Assembly: GCF_028858535.1 (NCBI RefSeq)
Contig: NZ_JAPMOU010000036.1
Coordinates: forward strand, 1-57,380
DNA from: Spartinivicinus poritis
GTDB taxonomy: Bacteria; Pseudomonadota; Gammaproteobacteria; Pseudomonadales; Zooshikellaceae
Direction: 5' to 3'
Length of the DNA stretch: 57,380 nucleotides
Part shown: piece by piece, positions 16,913-26,448 of the stretch
How positions within the stretch are numbered: position 1 is the stretch's first letter
Layout of the letters: the number at the start of each line of letters is the position of its first letter
Made by a program: the position numbers and the translations under genes
The notes under the pieces: generated by a model
Told to the model about the DNA's origin: nothing
The model's database searches: none
Seen by the model: the letters and a program-made list of their open reading frames with translations, nothing else

Positions 16913-19543
16913 CTACATCGAGAAAGGTGCTGGCGCAATACTGGCTCGGTCTGCAGCTGTCGGTTGTTTATGAGAGTGGTGGCGCTGACTGTGTTGATGG
17001 GTACCAGGCACAGGCTCATTTTCTGCTGCAGCAGCGAGTTGATCCCCAGACTGAGTTTTTCTCCAGTTGCTAACGAGTGTGTTTAACCAGTCATAATATT
17101 GATTGCTGTAAGCACTTACTAAAGTTTGCATATGGCGTTGGTAACTGTCTAAGTCATCATTTCTTAAGTATTCAGCCAATTTTTTGTGCTGACTGGGGTA
17201 CTGTGACTGCAAGAAGCGGTGCAGAGTATAAGACCAGTTATAAACCATAGTGTTACCAGATGAATAATCAATATTGGCAATCTGGTGCATTGAAGGCATA
17301 CCGGATTGAGCTGCACGACTGATTTCATCCATGCTGTAGTAGTCATCTTTCCAGGCAATATACTCAGCTAAGCCTTCAGTCCACCAAGTGGTTTTATTTA
17401 GAGGATAGTAACCAAAGTTGCCGAACATATTAAAGCGACCATCTAAATAGTGCACATACTCATGGCGTAAGTTCCAAACCTGCCATTTACCCCAGCGTTT
17501 GTCTTCATAAACAAATAAGCGGGCTTGGTTGTCATCACGTTCGGGGCTTCCTTCAATATAAATACCACCGTTATTGGTTGAAACACCATAGAGTAATGAG
17601 CCAAACTTGCTGTATTGCTTTTTATCATTAAAGATAACTAGCTCTAACGCTTGGTTATTGTCTTTTGAAACAGGTTGCCATTGGGTACTCATAATTGAGT
17701 GGAATTCGCCTTCTTGGCTGTTTAAGGTAGCGCAAATTTCATTTTTTTGTTGCGTTGTTAATTCCTGGTACCGCAGCTTTAAGGAAGCACTACATTGATG
17801 AGTGTAAGGTAAGGCTTCAGCAATTGTGTAGATATAACACATACCAGAAAACTCATTTTGGCAGCTTTCCTTGGCATTATCCTGGCGAGTTTTCTTCACA
17901 TAATAAGTGTAGAAGCTGGACTGCAGGTCTTTAATTTCTGCATAGTTGTGATGGTGCTTCATAATAGCCACAGCATTGTTTTCAAGCTGTTTATTCCACT
18001 GCGTTTGCTCTGTTAAGTGGAGGTTACCCAGGGCTTCAATGATATTAAATAAAATAAAGGGGTCCTTACCATGATAATGGCTTTCCCAAATGGCTAAGTC
18101 GCTCTTGCCTAATTGGCCTAAGGCGATAGGCAATTGCGTTTCTGCAAGTAAAGCATCACGAAGTGAACTATCTTCTAAATTAGGTTGATCTACCTGGAAA
18201 CCTAAAATATCGATTAATGTTAAGTATTCAAATATTGCGGTGCTATAACCGGCCTGACCATTAATTTCAGCAGCGTTAACAGCTAAGTGTTGGGTAATTT
18301 TGGTAAGAGTAGGGATATGGCTTGCGTAAATAGTTTGTGCGGTTGGAATTCTCACATAACCATTAAGCGCAACTACATAACCTTCTAAAGCACGGGCAGC
18401 ATTGTAACTTACACTGTAAAAATCACTCATTTGAGTGACATTAGCTAGTGCTTGAGAAGCAAGTGTCGATACGCTAACAGGTATATCTTTGGTTTCTTTT
18501 ACATAATTCCAGCCGCGCAAATAAGTAAATAACTGATGTAATGCTTCATCTTTAATATCATTTTGCTGGGCTAAAAAAGCAATGGCTTGAAACACATCTT
18601 TTAATTGTGCTGCTGATAAATGTTGGTAACTAGCATTATAAAAACTGCTGGCTTTTTTATTGTTTAAAATACTGTGTACAGTTGCAGGAAAATCACTTTT
18701 ACTATTCCAATGAGAAGGAAATAATTCAGTGACGACCGTTGGCTTAGTTGGTTTAACTGGTTGGGTCGGCTTAACGGGTTTAGTCGGTTTTACCGGCTTT
18801 GTTGTCACTGGCTTTGTTGGTTTGTTGGTGTTAGTTGTATTAGTAGTGGTTGTCGTTGTTGGTTTAGTTGGGGTTGTAGTATTATCAAATAATAAATGTA
18901 CAGAAGAAGTATTTGAGTAAGTTTTACCATCAAATACCCGGTAGGAGAAAATATCCTGATCAACATTGGCTGTTGAATAATAGGTGAATTTACCGGTTGT
19001 TGAATTTAATTTTAATTCACCATGTTTGGGCTGGCTAACCACTTGATAGGTCAATGGGTCATTATCTTTATCTTCTGCCCATACCCAACTATTCAGTAAT
19101 TTGCCTTTTTCTACAGCATTGCTGTGGCCCAATGTGGCAGGTGCTTGGTTATTGGTATTGTTAGTTGGCTGATTGGTGATGCTGTTTTTATCAAATAAAA
19201 ATTGAACGACTGACTCATTGGAATACTGGTAACCATCCCAGACTTTAAAGCGAAATTCGTCATAGTCAGCTTTAGGGCTATGGGCTGTATAAGTAAAGGT
19301 GCCTTTGTAATTGTCAAAGGAAAGGGTGCCGTATTTAGGGGGAGACATGAGTTGATAATAAAGGGGCTGCTTTTCTGGGTCTTGTCCCCAAACCTGGGAT
19401 TTCACTGATTTACCAAGCGCTGCTTGATGGCTTTGGCTCATGGTGGTGGGAGCTTGATTGGCAAGCACTGGGAATGATGCCAGTAATGTTGCTACGCAAG
19501 AAGCGGCAGCCAGGTTAGTAATTGCTCCGTTTGGCTTTCTCAC
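16913..19543 (-). CDS. Secreted M9 family collagenase (paralogue 1)
   Basis: A zinc metalloprotease of about 876 residues degrading collagen outside the cell. Order: signal peptide (about 1-29), two cadherin/Ig-like domains (about 30-120 and 130-220), a Thr/Lys/Pro repeat linker (about 222-270), M9 N-terminal domain, then the catalytic domain. The latter has HEYVH near residue 692 and the third zinc ligand in WWTEGLAEY, Glu 29 residues from the first His. The C terminus is His-rich. GTG at 19543 is preferred because GAGGT abuts the earlier in-frame GTG at 19549 but lies about seven bases before this one. A second copy sits immediately upstream. The T/P/K linker is low complexity. Confidence 0.93.
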   Translation of the reverse strand: MRKPNGAITNLAAASCVATLLASFPVLANQAPTTMSQSHQAALGKSVKSQVWGQDPEKQPLYYQLMSPPKYGTLSFDNYKGTFTYTAHSPKADYDEFRFKVWDGYQYSNESVVQFLFDKNSITNQPTNNTNNQAPATLGHSNAVEKGKLLNSWVWAEDKDNDPLTYQVVSQPKHGELKLNSTTGKFTYYSTANVDQDIFSYRVFDGKTYSNTSSVHLLFDNTTTPTKPTTTTTTNTTNTNKPTKPVTTKPVKPTKPVKPTQPVKPTKPTVVTELFPSHWNSKSDFPATVHSILNNKKASSFYNASYQHLSAAQLKDVFQAIAFLAQQNDIKDEALHQLFTYLRGWNYVKETKDIPVSVSTLASQALANVTQMSDFYSVSYNAARALEGYVVALNGYVRIPTAQTIYASHIPTLTKITQHLAVNAAEINGQAGYSTAIFEYLTLIDILGFQVDQPNLEDSSLRDALLAETQLPIALGQLGKSDLAIWESHYHGKDPFILFNIIEALGNLHLTEQTQWNKQLENNAVAIMKHHHNYAEIKDLQSSFYTYYVKKTRQDNAKESCQNEFSGMCYIYTIAEALPYTHQCSASLKLRYQELTTQQKNEICATLNSQEGEFHSIMSTQWQPVSKDNNQALELVIFNDKKQYSKFGSLLYGVSTNNGGIYIEGSPERDDNQARLFVYEDKRWGKWQVWNLRHEYVHYLDGRFNMFGNFGYYPLNKTTWWTEGLAEYIAWKDDYYSMDEISRAAQSGMPSMHQIANIDYSSGNTMVYNWSYTLHRFLQSQYPSQHKKLAEYLRNDDLDSYQRHMQTLVSAYSNQYYDWLNTLVSNWRKTQSGDQLAAAAENEPVPGTHQHSQRHHSHKQPTAADRASIAPAPFSM

Positions 19544-19770
19544 TTTCACACCTCTATCAATTGAATGTTTGAATAATTGCGCGAATTATGATCATTAATG
19601 GAACATGTGGTGTGATGTGGTTCAAAAAAATACAGTACTAACGTCCCGTCAATAATGTGATTGTGTTTGTTTTGTGAGCTGGTTGGCTAACTTATGAAAA
19701 TGTAAACATTGTAAAAATAATTTTTATTTATGTATAAACATTTATATTATTTAGCAGTCTATTTTTTTAA
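19544..19770 (-). repeat. Upstream region duplicated with collagenase paralogue 1
   Basis: The leader and presumed promoter region closely resembles 22556-22780 before paralogue 2. Shared stretches include the ribosome site, GGTTGGCTAACTTAT and TTATTTATGTATAAACATTT. The duplication therefore included the control region, so both genes probably respond to the same signals. Confidence 0.7.
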
Positions 19771-19805
19771 GTTATTAAAAAACATCAAAAATTAAAGTAA
19801 AGGAA

Positions 19806-19836
19806 TAAAAAAAGCGCCTGTTGAGGCGCTTTTTAT
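19806..19836 (-). terminator. Terminator of collagenase paralogue 2
   Basis: AGCGCCT/AGGCGCT forms the stem, with A-runs on the left and T-runs on the right. Read on the minus strand it ends the collagenase 2 transcript. It is symmetric enough to work both ways. Confidence 0.85.
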
Positions 19837-19903
19837 TACACGTTCTAAGGAATGCTAATAAAAAGTTCCCCCTTAAACTTAAGGGGGGATTGAGGCTTTA
19901 TTA

Positions 19904-22555
19904 TTATTCAAATAGTGGAGGACGTAGGGCAGTTGCCTGATCAACAGCAGTTGGCATATGGTTAGCGTGATGGTTGTTTCTAGAGTGTAGACTGTCACCT
20001 GTCATACTATGACCCATTGAGTGTTGCTTACTTCTTAAATCATTGATGAGATTATTCACCCAATTGTAATACTCATTACTGTAACGTCGCTTCATTGAGT
20101 CAAGCTCAGCTTTGTAGGCATCAAATTGATTATTGCGTAAATGCTGAATTAGACTTAAATACTCGGCTCTATGTTTTTCATAGAAGAATCGGTTTACTGT
20201 ATATGACCAGTCATATATCAGCGTTTGTGATTCTCCATAAATGACACCAATAATTTTATCGAGTGAAGGTATTCCTTTTTTAGCTGAATTTAATAGGCTG
20301 TTAACACCATCTTGACGATAGTTTTTATTCCATGCAAAGAACTCTGCTAATCCCTCCGTAGACCAGACAATATTATTTCCTTTTACAGATGTATTGTAAT
20401 TTCCAAAATCACCATACTTGTTAAATCGGCCATCAAGATAGTGGACATATTCGTGTTGTAAGTTTCTGATGTCCCACTTGCCAAACCTATTTTCTTCGTA
20501 AACAAACAACCTAGCCTGGTTGCCTTGTTTAGAAGGAATACCTTCCAGATAATATCCACCATTGTTTGTATCTAAGTACTTATATAGAGCTGACCCATAG
20601 CGTTGGTAATCTTCTCTAGAGTTAAAAACCACTAGCTCTAAATCTTCATTAAAATCATCTTTAACAGGCTGCCAGTTTGTCCCCATTTGAGCATGGAAGT
20701 CATATTCTTGGCGACTGAGCCTTGCACATACCCCTTTAACTTCTGACTGAGAGAGTTGCTGGTACCGCAGTTTTAATGAGTTACTGCATTGATGAGTATA
20801 AGGCAATATTTCAGCTACTTGTAATTTATAGCAAAGCCCAGAAAACTTGCTATTACAGGTTTCTTCAGCGTTATTTGGATATACTTGACTAACATAATAT
20901 TTGTAGAATGAGGATTTTAATTCCCGCTGGTCCGGGTAACCTGACTGAGCTTTGACAATATCAATTATATTTTGCTCAACCTGTTGGTTCCAAACTTCCT
21001 CTCCAGCAAAGTTCAAACTACCCAATATCCACAGAGTATTAAGTAAGATGAATCCATCATCCTTTCGTTTACCATATCGGTCTTTAAAAAGAGCAAGGGA
21101 GCTTTTACCCAGTTTATTCATAGTACTAGGTAAGGAGGGTTGTGAAAGGATTGCTTGCTTAAATAGTTCCCCATCATTATTTGCATAATATGTGTATAAC
21201 TTAAGCGTTTTAAATACAGTGAAAATGGCTTTAGTGTAGCCTCTTGCACCATTAACAGCCTCTTGCTGCTGATAAAGTCTACTAAAGAAACCTTCTAGGT
21301 TAGTCAGCTGGTTTGTAAACACAGTACGTATAGATTTATTGCGGATAACATGATCTAAAATAGTGGCATAGCCATCTACAATAATTGAGGATCTATAATT
21401 AATATCAGCCCAGATATCAGGATCTATATTCGCTATTTCAGGCATATTAATTAGTTGTGAAAGGACATTGTTTATCAATGTTGCATCAGCGGTTGAGAAT
21501 TCACTGGCAGAGTTTGAGGCAAACCACGCTTTTAAGTAAACAATTAACCCTTCAAAGGCTTGATCACTTGGATTCTGTTGATCAACTAAAAGTGCTAATG
21601 CGCTAAAAATATCAAGGACTTCATATTTTGTATAAACACCCATTGTCATACTGTTTTGCTGAGAGTATGTAGAGGATAAAATAGACCTTACATGACTGGG
21701 GAGGCTCTCTTTGCTTGTCCAATGTGAAGGGTATAAATTAGTAGTAATTGTGGTGGGTGTTACTGGCTTAACGGGCTTTGTAGGCTTGGTTTTTTTCGTG
21801 GTAGTTGTCGTTACTGGTTTTACAGGCTTTGTTGGTTTTATTTTTTTTGTAGTAGTCGTTGTTGTTGAGTAGTTGTTAAATGACAGATACACAGAAGATA
21901 CATTTGAATAGTCTCTGCCATCAAATACTCGGAATGAAAAAATATCTTGTTTTACATTTGCTGTCGAGAAATAAGTAAATTGCCCTGTTGTGGAATCTAA
22001 TGTCAAGTTTCCATGTTTGGGCTCTTTAACTACAGTGAATGTAAGCGCATCATTATCTTTATCTACGCCATAAGCTCTATGTTTAAATAGTTTACCCTTC
22101 TCTATATAGTTTGTTTGCCCCATAGTAGTTGGAGCGTGGTTACGAGCTGTTGGTTTGGTTGTTTTTGTTGGAGTGGTAGGCTTTTGGGTTATTTGTTTAC
22201 CATCAAATAAAAACTGTACTACAGACTCGTTGGAATACTGGTAACCATCCCAGACTTTAAAGCGAAATTCATCATAGTCAGCTTTAGGACTATAAGCAGT
22301 ATAAGTAAAGGTGCCTTTATAATTATCAAAGGAAAGGGTGCCATATTTAGGGGAAGACATGAGTTGATAATAAAGGGGCTGTTTTTCTGGGTCTTGTCCC
22401 CAAACCTGGGATTTCACTGATTTACCAAGAGTCGCTTGATGGCTTTGACTCATGGTGGTGGGGGCTTGATTGGCAAAAGCTGGGGATGATGCCAGCAATG
22501 TTGCTACGCAAGAAACAGCAGCCAGGTTAGTAATTGCTCCGTTTGGCTTTCTCAC
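19904..22555 (-). CDS. Secreted M9 family collagenase (paralogue 2)
   Basis: About 883 residues with the same plan as its downstream neighbour: signal peptide, two Ig/cadherin-like domains, Thr/Lys/Pro linker, M9 N-terminal domain and zinc site HEYVH (near residue 700) with VWSTEGLAEFFAW. The first about 120 residues are almost identical to paralogue 1, while the second Ig domain, linker and catalytic half differ at many positions. The C terminus is again His- and Asn-rich. Start GTG at 22555 is chosen as for paralogue 1, because the Shine-Dalgarno abuts the earlier GTG at 22561. The two likely act together on collagenous tissue. Confidence 0.93.
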   Translation of the reverse strand: MRKPNGAITNLAAVSCVATLLASSPAFANQAPTTMSQSHQATLGKSVKSQVWGQDPEKQPLYYQLMSSPKYGTLSFDNYKGTFTYTAYSPKADYDEFRFKVWDGYQYSNESVVQFLFDGKQITQKPTTPTKTTKPTARNHAPTTMGQTNYIEKGKLFKHRAYGVDKDNDALTFTVVKEPKHGNLTLDSTTGQFTYFSTANVKQDIFSFRVFDGRDYSNVSSVYLSFNNYSTTTTTTKKIKPTKPVKPVTTTTTKKTKPTKPVKPVTPTTITTNLYPSHWTSKESLPSHVRSILSSTYSQQNSMTMGVYTKYEVLDIFSALALLVDQQNPSDQAFEGLIVYLKAWFASNSASEFSTADATLINNVLSQLINMPEIANIDPDIWADINYRSSIIVDGYATILDHVIRNKSIRTVFTNQLTNLEGFFSRLYQQQEAVNGARGYTKAIFTVFKTLKLYTYYANNDGELFKQAILSQPSLPSTMNKLGKSSLALFKDRYGKRKDDGFILLNTLWILGSLNFAGEEVWNQQVEQNIIDIVKAQSGYPDQRELKSSFYKYYVSQVYPNNAEETCNSKFSGLCYKLQVAEILPYTHQCSNSLKLRYQQLSQSEVKGVCARLSRQEYDFHAQMGTNWQPVKDDFNEDLELVVFNSREDYQRYGSALYKYLDTNNGGYYLEGIPSKQGNQARLFVYEENRFGKWDIRNLQHEYVHYLDGRFNKYGDFGNYNTSVKGNNIVWSTEGLAEFFAWNKNYRQDGVNSLLNSAKKGIPSLDKIIGVIYGESQTLIYDWSYTVNRFFYEKHRAEYLSLIQHLRNNQFDAYKAELDSMKRRYSNEYYNWVNNLINDLRSKQHSMGHSMTGDSLHSRNNHHANHMPTAVDQATALRPPLFE

Positions 22556-22780
22556 TTTCACACCTCTATGAATTGAATGTTTAAATAGTGAGGTGAATTA
22601 TGAGAATTAATGGAACGAGTGGAGTGATGTTGTTCAAAAATTGTTCTGATCAATATCTCGTCAATACTGTGAAGCAGTTTGTTTTGTGATCAGGTTGGCT
22701 AACTTATAAATTTGTAAAGAATGTAAATATAATGCTTATTTATGTATAAACATTTTTATTATTATTTACTTTATTGTTTT
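22556..22780 (-). repeat. Upstream region duplicated with collagenase paralogue 2
   Basis: Counterpart of 19544-19770. Similarity runs through the ribosome site and on for about 200 bases, then fades before the gcvT terminator. Confidence 0.7.
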
Positions 22781-22819
22781 TGTTATTAAGAGAGTGATGA
22801 AACTTAAAAAAAGCAATAA

Positions 22820-22841
22820 AAAAGCGCCTATAGGCGCTTTT
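22820..22841 (-). terminator. Terminator of gcvT
   Basis: AAAAGCGCCTATAGGCGCTTTT is a palindromic stem with flanking A and T runs, 40 bases past the gcvT stop. It may be bidirectional. Confidence 0.85.
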
Positions 22842-22881
22842 TAAAATAGAAAAATATTCTCTCGAATATTAAAAATTCTGG

Positions 22882-24006
22882 TTAGCCTCTGTAATAACGC
22901 TGTTCTACAAATGGCGTTTTAGCGACTTTAATGGGTAGTGATTTACCTCTAACCTGAGCATATACTTCAGTATCTAAGGCACTATAGGCCGTTTCTACAT
23001 AGCCCATAGCAATTGGGCCACCAAAGCTTGGTCCAAAACCGCCGCTGGTCACTTTACCAATTTCTTTACCTTCACTATTTGTTAGCACAACACCTTCCCG
23101 GATAGGAGCTTTTCCCTGTGGTAATAAACCGACGCGTTTGGTTTGCCAGTTTTTTTCAGTGATTTGTTCAAGGATTTTTGCTTCACCGATAAATCCTCCA
23201 GCACGGCTGCCACCGGGTCTTCTGGACTTACTAATAGCCCAAATCAAACTTCCTTCCAGTGGGGTAGTGGTAGAGTCAAGGTCATGACCGTATAAACACA
23301 AACCGGCTTCCAGTCTTAATGAGTCACGAGCACCTAAGCCAATGGCTTCGACTTCGGGCTCTGCAAGCAGTAAGCGGGCAAGCGCTTCGGCTTGATCGGC
23401 TGGGACAGAAATTTCATAACCATCTTCACCGGTATAACCTGAACGGCTTACAAAACAATCAATGTCTTTTATGGTCAGCGCCTTAGCATCCATGAAGACC
23501 ATGTCACTGACAGTAGGTGCTAATCTGGCCAATACATTAGCGGCTTCAGGGCCTTGTAAAGCAAGTAAGGCTCGATCGGCTAAAATGTTAATTGTTACGT
23601 CTTCTGGCAGATGTTGTTGTAAATGAGCAATATCCTGCTCTTTACAGGCTGCATTAACGACAACAAACAAAAAGTCACCCATATTGCTGACCATTAAATC
23701 ATCTAGGATGCCACCTGATTCGTCTGTAAATAAGGCATAGCGTTGTTTTCCGGCAGGTAGATCAATAATATCTACTGGTACCAGCTTTTCTAAAGCCTGT
23801 GCGGCTTGGCTACCAATCAACTGAACCTGCCCCATATGGGAGACATCAAAAAGACCTGCTTTTGCTCGGGTATGTAAATGCTCGTTTTTAACGCCCAGTG
23901 GGTACTGCACTGGCATTTGATAACCGGCAAAAGGCACCATTTTCGCCCCTAACTCAAGATGTAAGTCATACAAAGGGGTTTTCAATAATGCATCATTTGT
24001 GGTCAT
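22882..24006 (-). CDS. gcvT: Glycine cleavage system aminomethyltransferase (T protein)
   Basis: A 374-residue protein that transfers the methylene group from aminomethyl-lipoyl H protein to tetrahydrofolate and releases ammonia. Family motifs: TPLYDLHLELGAKMVPFAGYQMPVQY at the start, GLFDVSHMGQ, GYTGEDGYEIS, GLGARDSLRLEAGLCLYGHDL, and SGGFGPSFGGPIAMGYV near the end. Length is standard. Shine-Dalgarno GGGAG precedes ATG. It lies behind the AGCS symporter on the minus strand, separated by a hairpin with a T-run, and opposite to the sdaA-glyA-gcvH-gcvP genes. Expression may therefore depend on read-through from the symporter transcript. Confidence 0.97.
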   Translation of the reverse strand: MTTNDALLKTPLYDLHLELGAKMVPFAGYQMPVQYPLGVKNEHLHTRAKAGLFDVSHMGQVQLIGSQAAQALEKLVPVDIIDLPAGKQRYALFTDESGGILDDLMVSNMGDFLFVVVNAACKEQDIAHLQQHLPEDVTINILADRALLALQGPEAANVLARLAPTVSDMVFMDAKALTIKDIDCFVSRSGYTGEDGYEISVPADQAEALARLLLAEPEVEAIGLGARDSLRLEAGLCLYGHDLDSTTTPLEGSLIWAISKSRRPGGSRAGGFIGEAKILEQITEKNWQTKRVGLLPQGKAPIREGVVLTNSEGKEIGKVTSGGFGPSFGGPIAMGYVETAYSALDTEVYAQVRGKSLPIKVAKTPFVEQRYYRG

Positions 24007-24021
24007 AATTATCTCCCATAA

Positions 24022-24047
24022 AAAAGCGGTGTAGCATAGGCTACACC
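24022..24047 (-). terminator. Intercistronic terminator/attenuator between symporter and gcvT
   Basis: Read on the minus strand, GGTGTAGC pairs with GCTACACC (8 bp) and is followed by GC then six T. It fills the 48-base gap between the symporter stop and the gcvT start, so it should reduce or condition gcvT transcription. Confidence 0.7.
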
Positions 24048-24054
24048 TGTTTAC

Positions 24055-25428
24055 TTAGTCATTGGATGGCACAGCCTGGCCTTCAATTTCCTCTTGACGC
24101 TTAGCAAAATATTCACGAGTCAGCTTGATAATGACAGGACTCAATGCTGCTAATGCAATCAGGTTAGGAATAGCCATTAAGGCATTTAGAATGTCAGCAA
24201 TAATCCATACCAAATCCAGACTGGCGATAGCACCAACAGGTACAGCAATTACCCAGATTAAACGGAAAGGTACAATGGCTTTTTCACCTAGTAGGTATTG
24301 CACACAACGCTCGCCGTATACACTCCAGCCTAAAATAGTAGTGAAGGCAAAAATGGCAAGGCCAATCGTTACAATAGAGCTGCCTATGCCAGGTAAGGTT
24401 GTTTCAAAAGCAAGGGACGTCATAGCGGCCCCTTTAACACCAGTGGTAGTTTGCCAAGCGCCAGAGGCAACAATTGCTAGGCCAGTAATTGAACAGACGA
24501 TAATGGTGTCAATAAAGGTACCCAGCATTGCAATTAAGCCTTGTTTAACTGGGCTATTGGTTTGAGCAGAAGCGTGAGCAATCGGTGCACTACCAATACC
24601 TGCTTCGTTAGAAAATACACCGCGAGCAACACCAAAGCGAATAGCTGCGGCGACACCTGCACCAACAAAACCTCCAGTGGCTGCGGTACCAGAGAATGCA
24701 CTGGTAAAGATCAGTTCTAATGCAGCTGGAATTTGATCCAAATTCAACGCTAGAACCACTATGCCTGCTAATAAATAAGCAATGGCCATAAATGGCACAA
24801 GTTTTCCTGCTACTTTAGCAATAGATTTAATTCCACCAATTAATACTGCACCGACTAAGACCATCATGACGATACCAGTGACAGTTGGTGAAATACTGAA
24901 GTTTTCTTGGAGGGCGTTAGCGACTGAGTTGGCTTGAACGGTATTCCCCATACCAAATCCAGTAATTGACCCTAATACGGCGAAAGTGGTACCTAGCCAT
25001 AACCAGGATTTTGGCAGACCATTTTTGATGTAATACATCGGGCCGCCAACATGGTTACCATTTTTATCTTTTTCACGGTATTTGACAGCACACACAGCCT
25101 CTCCATATTTGGTTGCCATCCCAACCAGTGCAGTACACCACATCCAGAATAAGGCACCTGGGCCACCTAATGTAATCGCTGTGGCTACGCCAGCAATATT
25201 ACCTGTACCAATGGTGGCAGATAATGAAGTCATTAAGGCATTAAAAGGAGAAATTTCACCCGCTTCTTTGGATTCTTTTCGACCACCCCATAATAATTTG
25301 AAAGCTAAACCGAGTTTGCGAATTGGCATAAATCCCAGTCGCAAGCTTAAAAATAAGCCAACACCCAGGATAAGAAATAACATGGCAGGTCCCCAGACAA
25401 ACCCGCTAATTGAATTAAGTATTTCCAT
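24055..25428 (-). CDS. Alanine/glycine:cation symporter (AGCS family)
   Basis: An inner-membrane Na+ or H+-coupled amino acid importer of about 457 residues with roughly 10-11 helices. The N-terminal FVWGPAMLFLILGVGLFLSLRLGF and ATIGTGNIAGVATAI motifs, and GVFSNEAGIGSAPIAHA in the middle, are AGCS signatures. Start at 25428 (MEILNSISGFVWGP) best matches the family. In-frame ATG codons at 25437 and 25479 would extend it. Placement between gcvT and the glycine/serine regulator suggests glycine or alanine as substrate. A palindromic site about 745 bases upstream may control it. Confidence 0.93.
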   Translation of the reverse strand: MEILNSISGFVWGPAMLFLILGVGLFLSLRLGFMPIRKLGLAFKLLWGGRKESKEAGEISPFNALMTSLSATIGTGNIAGVATAITLGGPGALFWMWCTALVGMATKYGEAVCAVKYREKDKNGNHVGGPMYYIKNGLPKSWLWLGTTFAVLGSITGFGMGNTVQANSVANALQENFSISPTVTGIVMMVLVGAVLIGGIKSIAKVAGKLVPFMAIAYLLAGIVVLALNLDQIPAALELIFTSAFSGTAATGGFVGAGVAAAIRFGVARGVFSNEAGIGSAPIAHASAQTNSPVKQGLIAMLGTFIDTIIVCSITGLAIVASGAWQTTTGVKGAAMTSLAFETTLPGIGSSIVTIGLAIFAFTTILGWSVYGERCVQYLLGEKAIVPFRLIWVIAVPVGAIASLDLVWIIADILNALMAIPNLIALAALSPVIIKLTREYFAKRQEEIEGQAVPSND

Positions 25429-25479
25429 AAGCACCATCTCTATTATTTTATCTAGCAGTTGATTTGGGCTTGATGACAT

Positions 25480-26448
25480 TTGCCTAAAAATTAACCGTTG
25501 TGGCTAAAAGCACTTCAACCAAGGCGTGAGGAGTGCAGTTGGGTTATGCCAGTCGGCCCAATTGTTGTTATAAATCATGCTGTTAATACAGCACAAGATA
25601 ATTAAAGGACTACGATCCTACATTGGTTTTGCATTTAGTGGTAGTTTGATTTTCATATGTTGTTCTTTTGATCACCTTTATTGTAAGTTGCTCTGTTGTT
25701 GTAATAATGCCGCTTTTTTGTTTGTTTATTAGGCGTAAATGTCGAGCGATAGGGGGCAAGCTATTGGTAGCCGTTGGTTAGTATGACAATAATATTGCTC
25801 CCACCATGCATTTTATACAGCAAATGATTTATTTCAATCATCACATGTTATGTTTGACTTGTTTTGTTAATTATTTGTTGGTAGTCGACATGCTGCTTTT
25901 TTGTAGTTTGGCTTGCTCAGTGTAAAGCTGGCTGTTGTGTAAGTAAGCCTATGCTTGTTTTAATTCTGTAAAATTACCTTATTTATTGTTGTATTTTTGT
26001 TGTGGTAATTAATTTAGTTTGCCATTGGCTGATAGCCTGCGGTCTTTTTAATAGTCAATTTTTCCCAGCTTTTTACTTATATTCGGTTTGTCTTTGTCTA
26101 TCTTGGCTAGTTAAATTAGCGATTTATTTAAAGCCAGCTCAAAGTCAAAACACGCTCAAGGCAATTAAATTTGTTTCTTATTGGAAACAACCTATCTTAT
26201 TTGCTAAATCGATGCAAGTGTTGGAAATGGAAAATGTCTCGAATGAATGTAACAGAATGTTAACAATCACTATGCTCTAGCCCAAGCTTTCAGCTAGGCA
26301 TCAATAGTGTTGGGCATTTAAGATCAGTAGGTAGGTTAGGAAAACATGCTGATGGCTATCGCTGGTGAGTGAAGCAAATTGGGGCAGGGCAGCAGCCGGT
26401 GATTACTGCTGCTGGTGGGTAACGGGATAATTACGCTTGATACCAGTT
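25480..26448. other. 970-base intergenic region upstream of the symporter
   Basis: AT-rich DNA between the symporter start and the regulator stop, both minus strand. It contains the palindromic site at 26173-26188 and a small TGCTGT/ACAGCA hairpin near 25590. The core sequences of a glycine riboswitch are not visible on either strand. An open frame at 26002-26280 looks spurious. Confidence 0.5.
26173..26188. promoter_or_regulatory. Probable operator of the XRE-cupin regulator (site 2)
   Basis: GTTTCTTATTGGAAAC is an inverted repeat of GTTTC/GAAAC. It differs at one base from the reverse complement of the site at 27206-27221. The two sites flank the regulator gene, which fits autogenous and regulon control. 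Confidence 0.55.

Noticed and set aside
18729-18920. Plus-strand Gly/Val/Leu-rich frame in the collagenase linker
   Set aside because: It is the reverse reading of the Thr/Lys/Pro repeat and has no ribosome site.
26002-26280. Open frame of 92 codons upstream of the symporter
   Set aside because: No ribosome site, no recognisable domain, and it overlaps the putative operator. Composition resembles AT-rich intergenic DNA.
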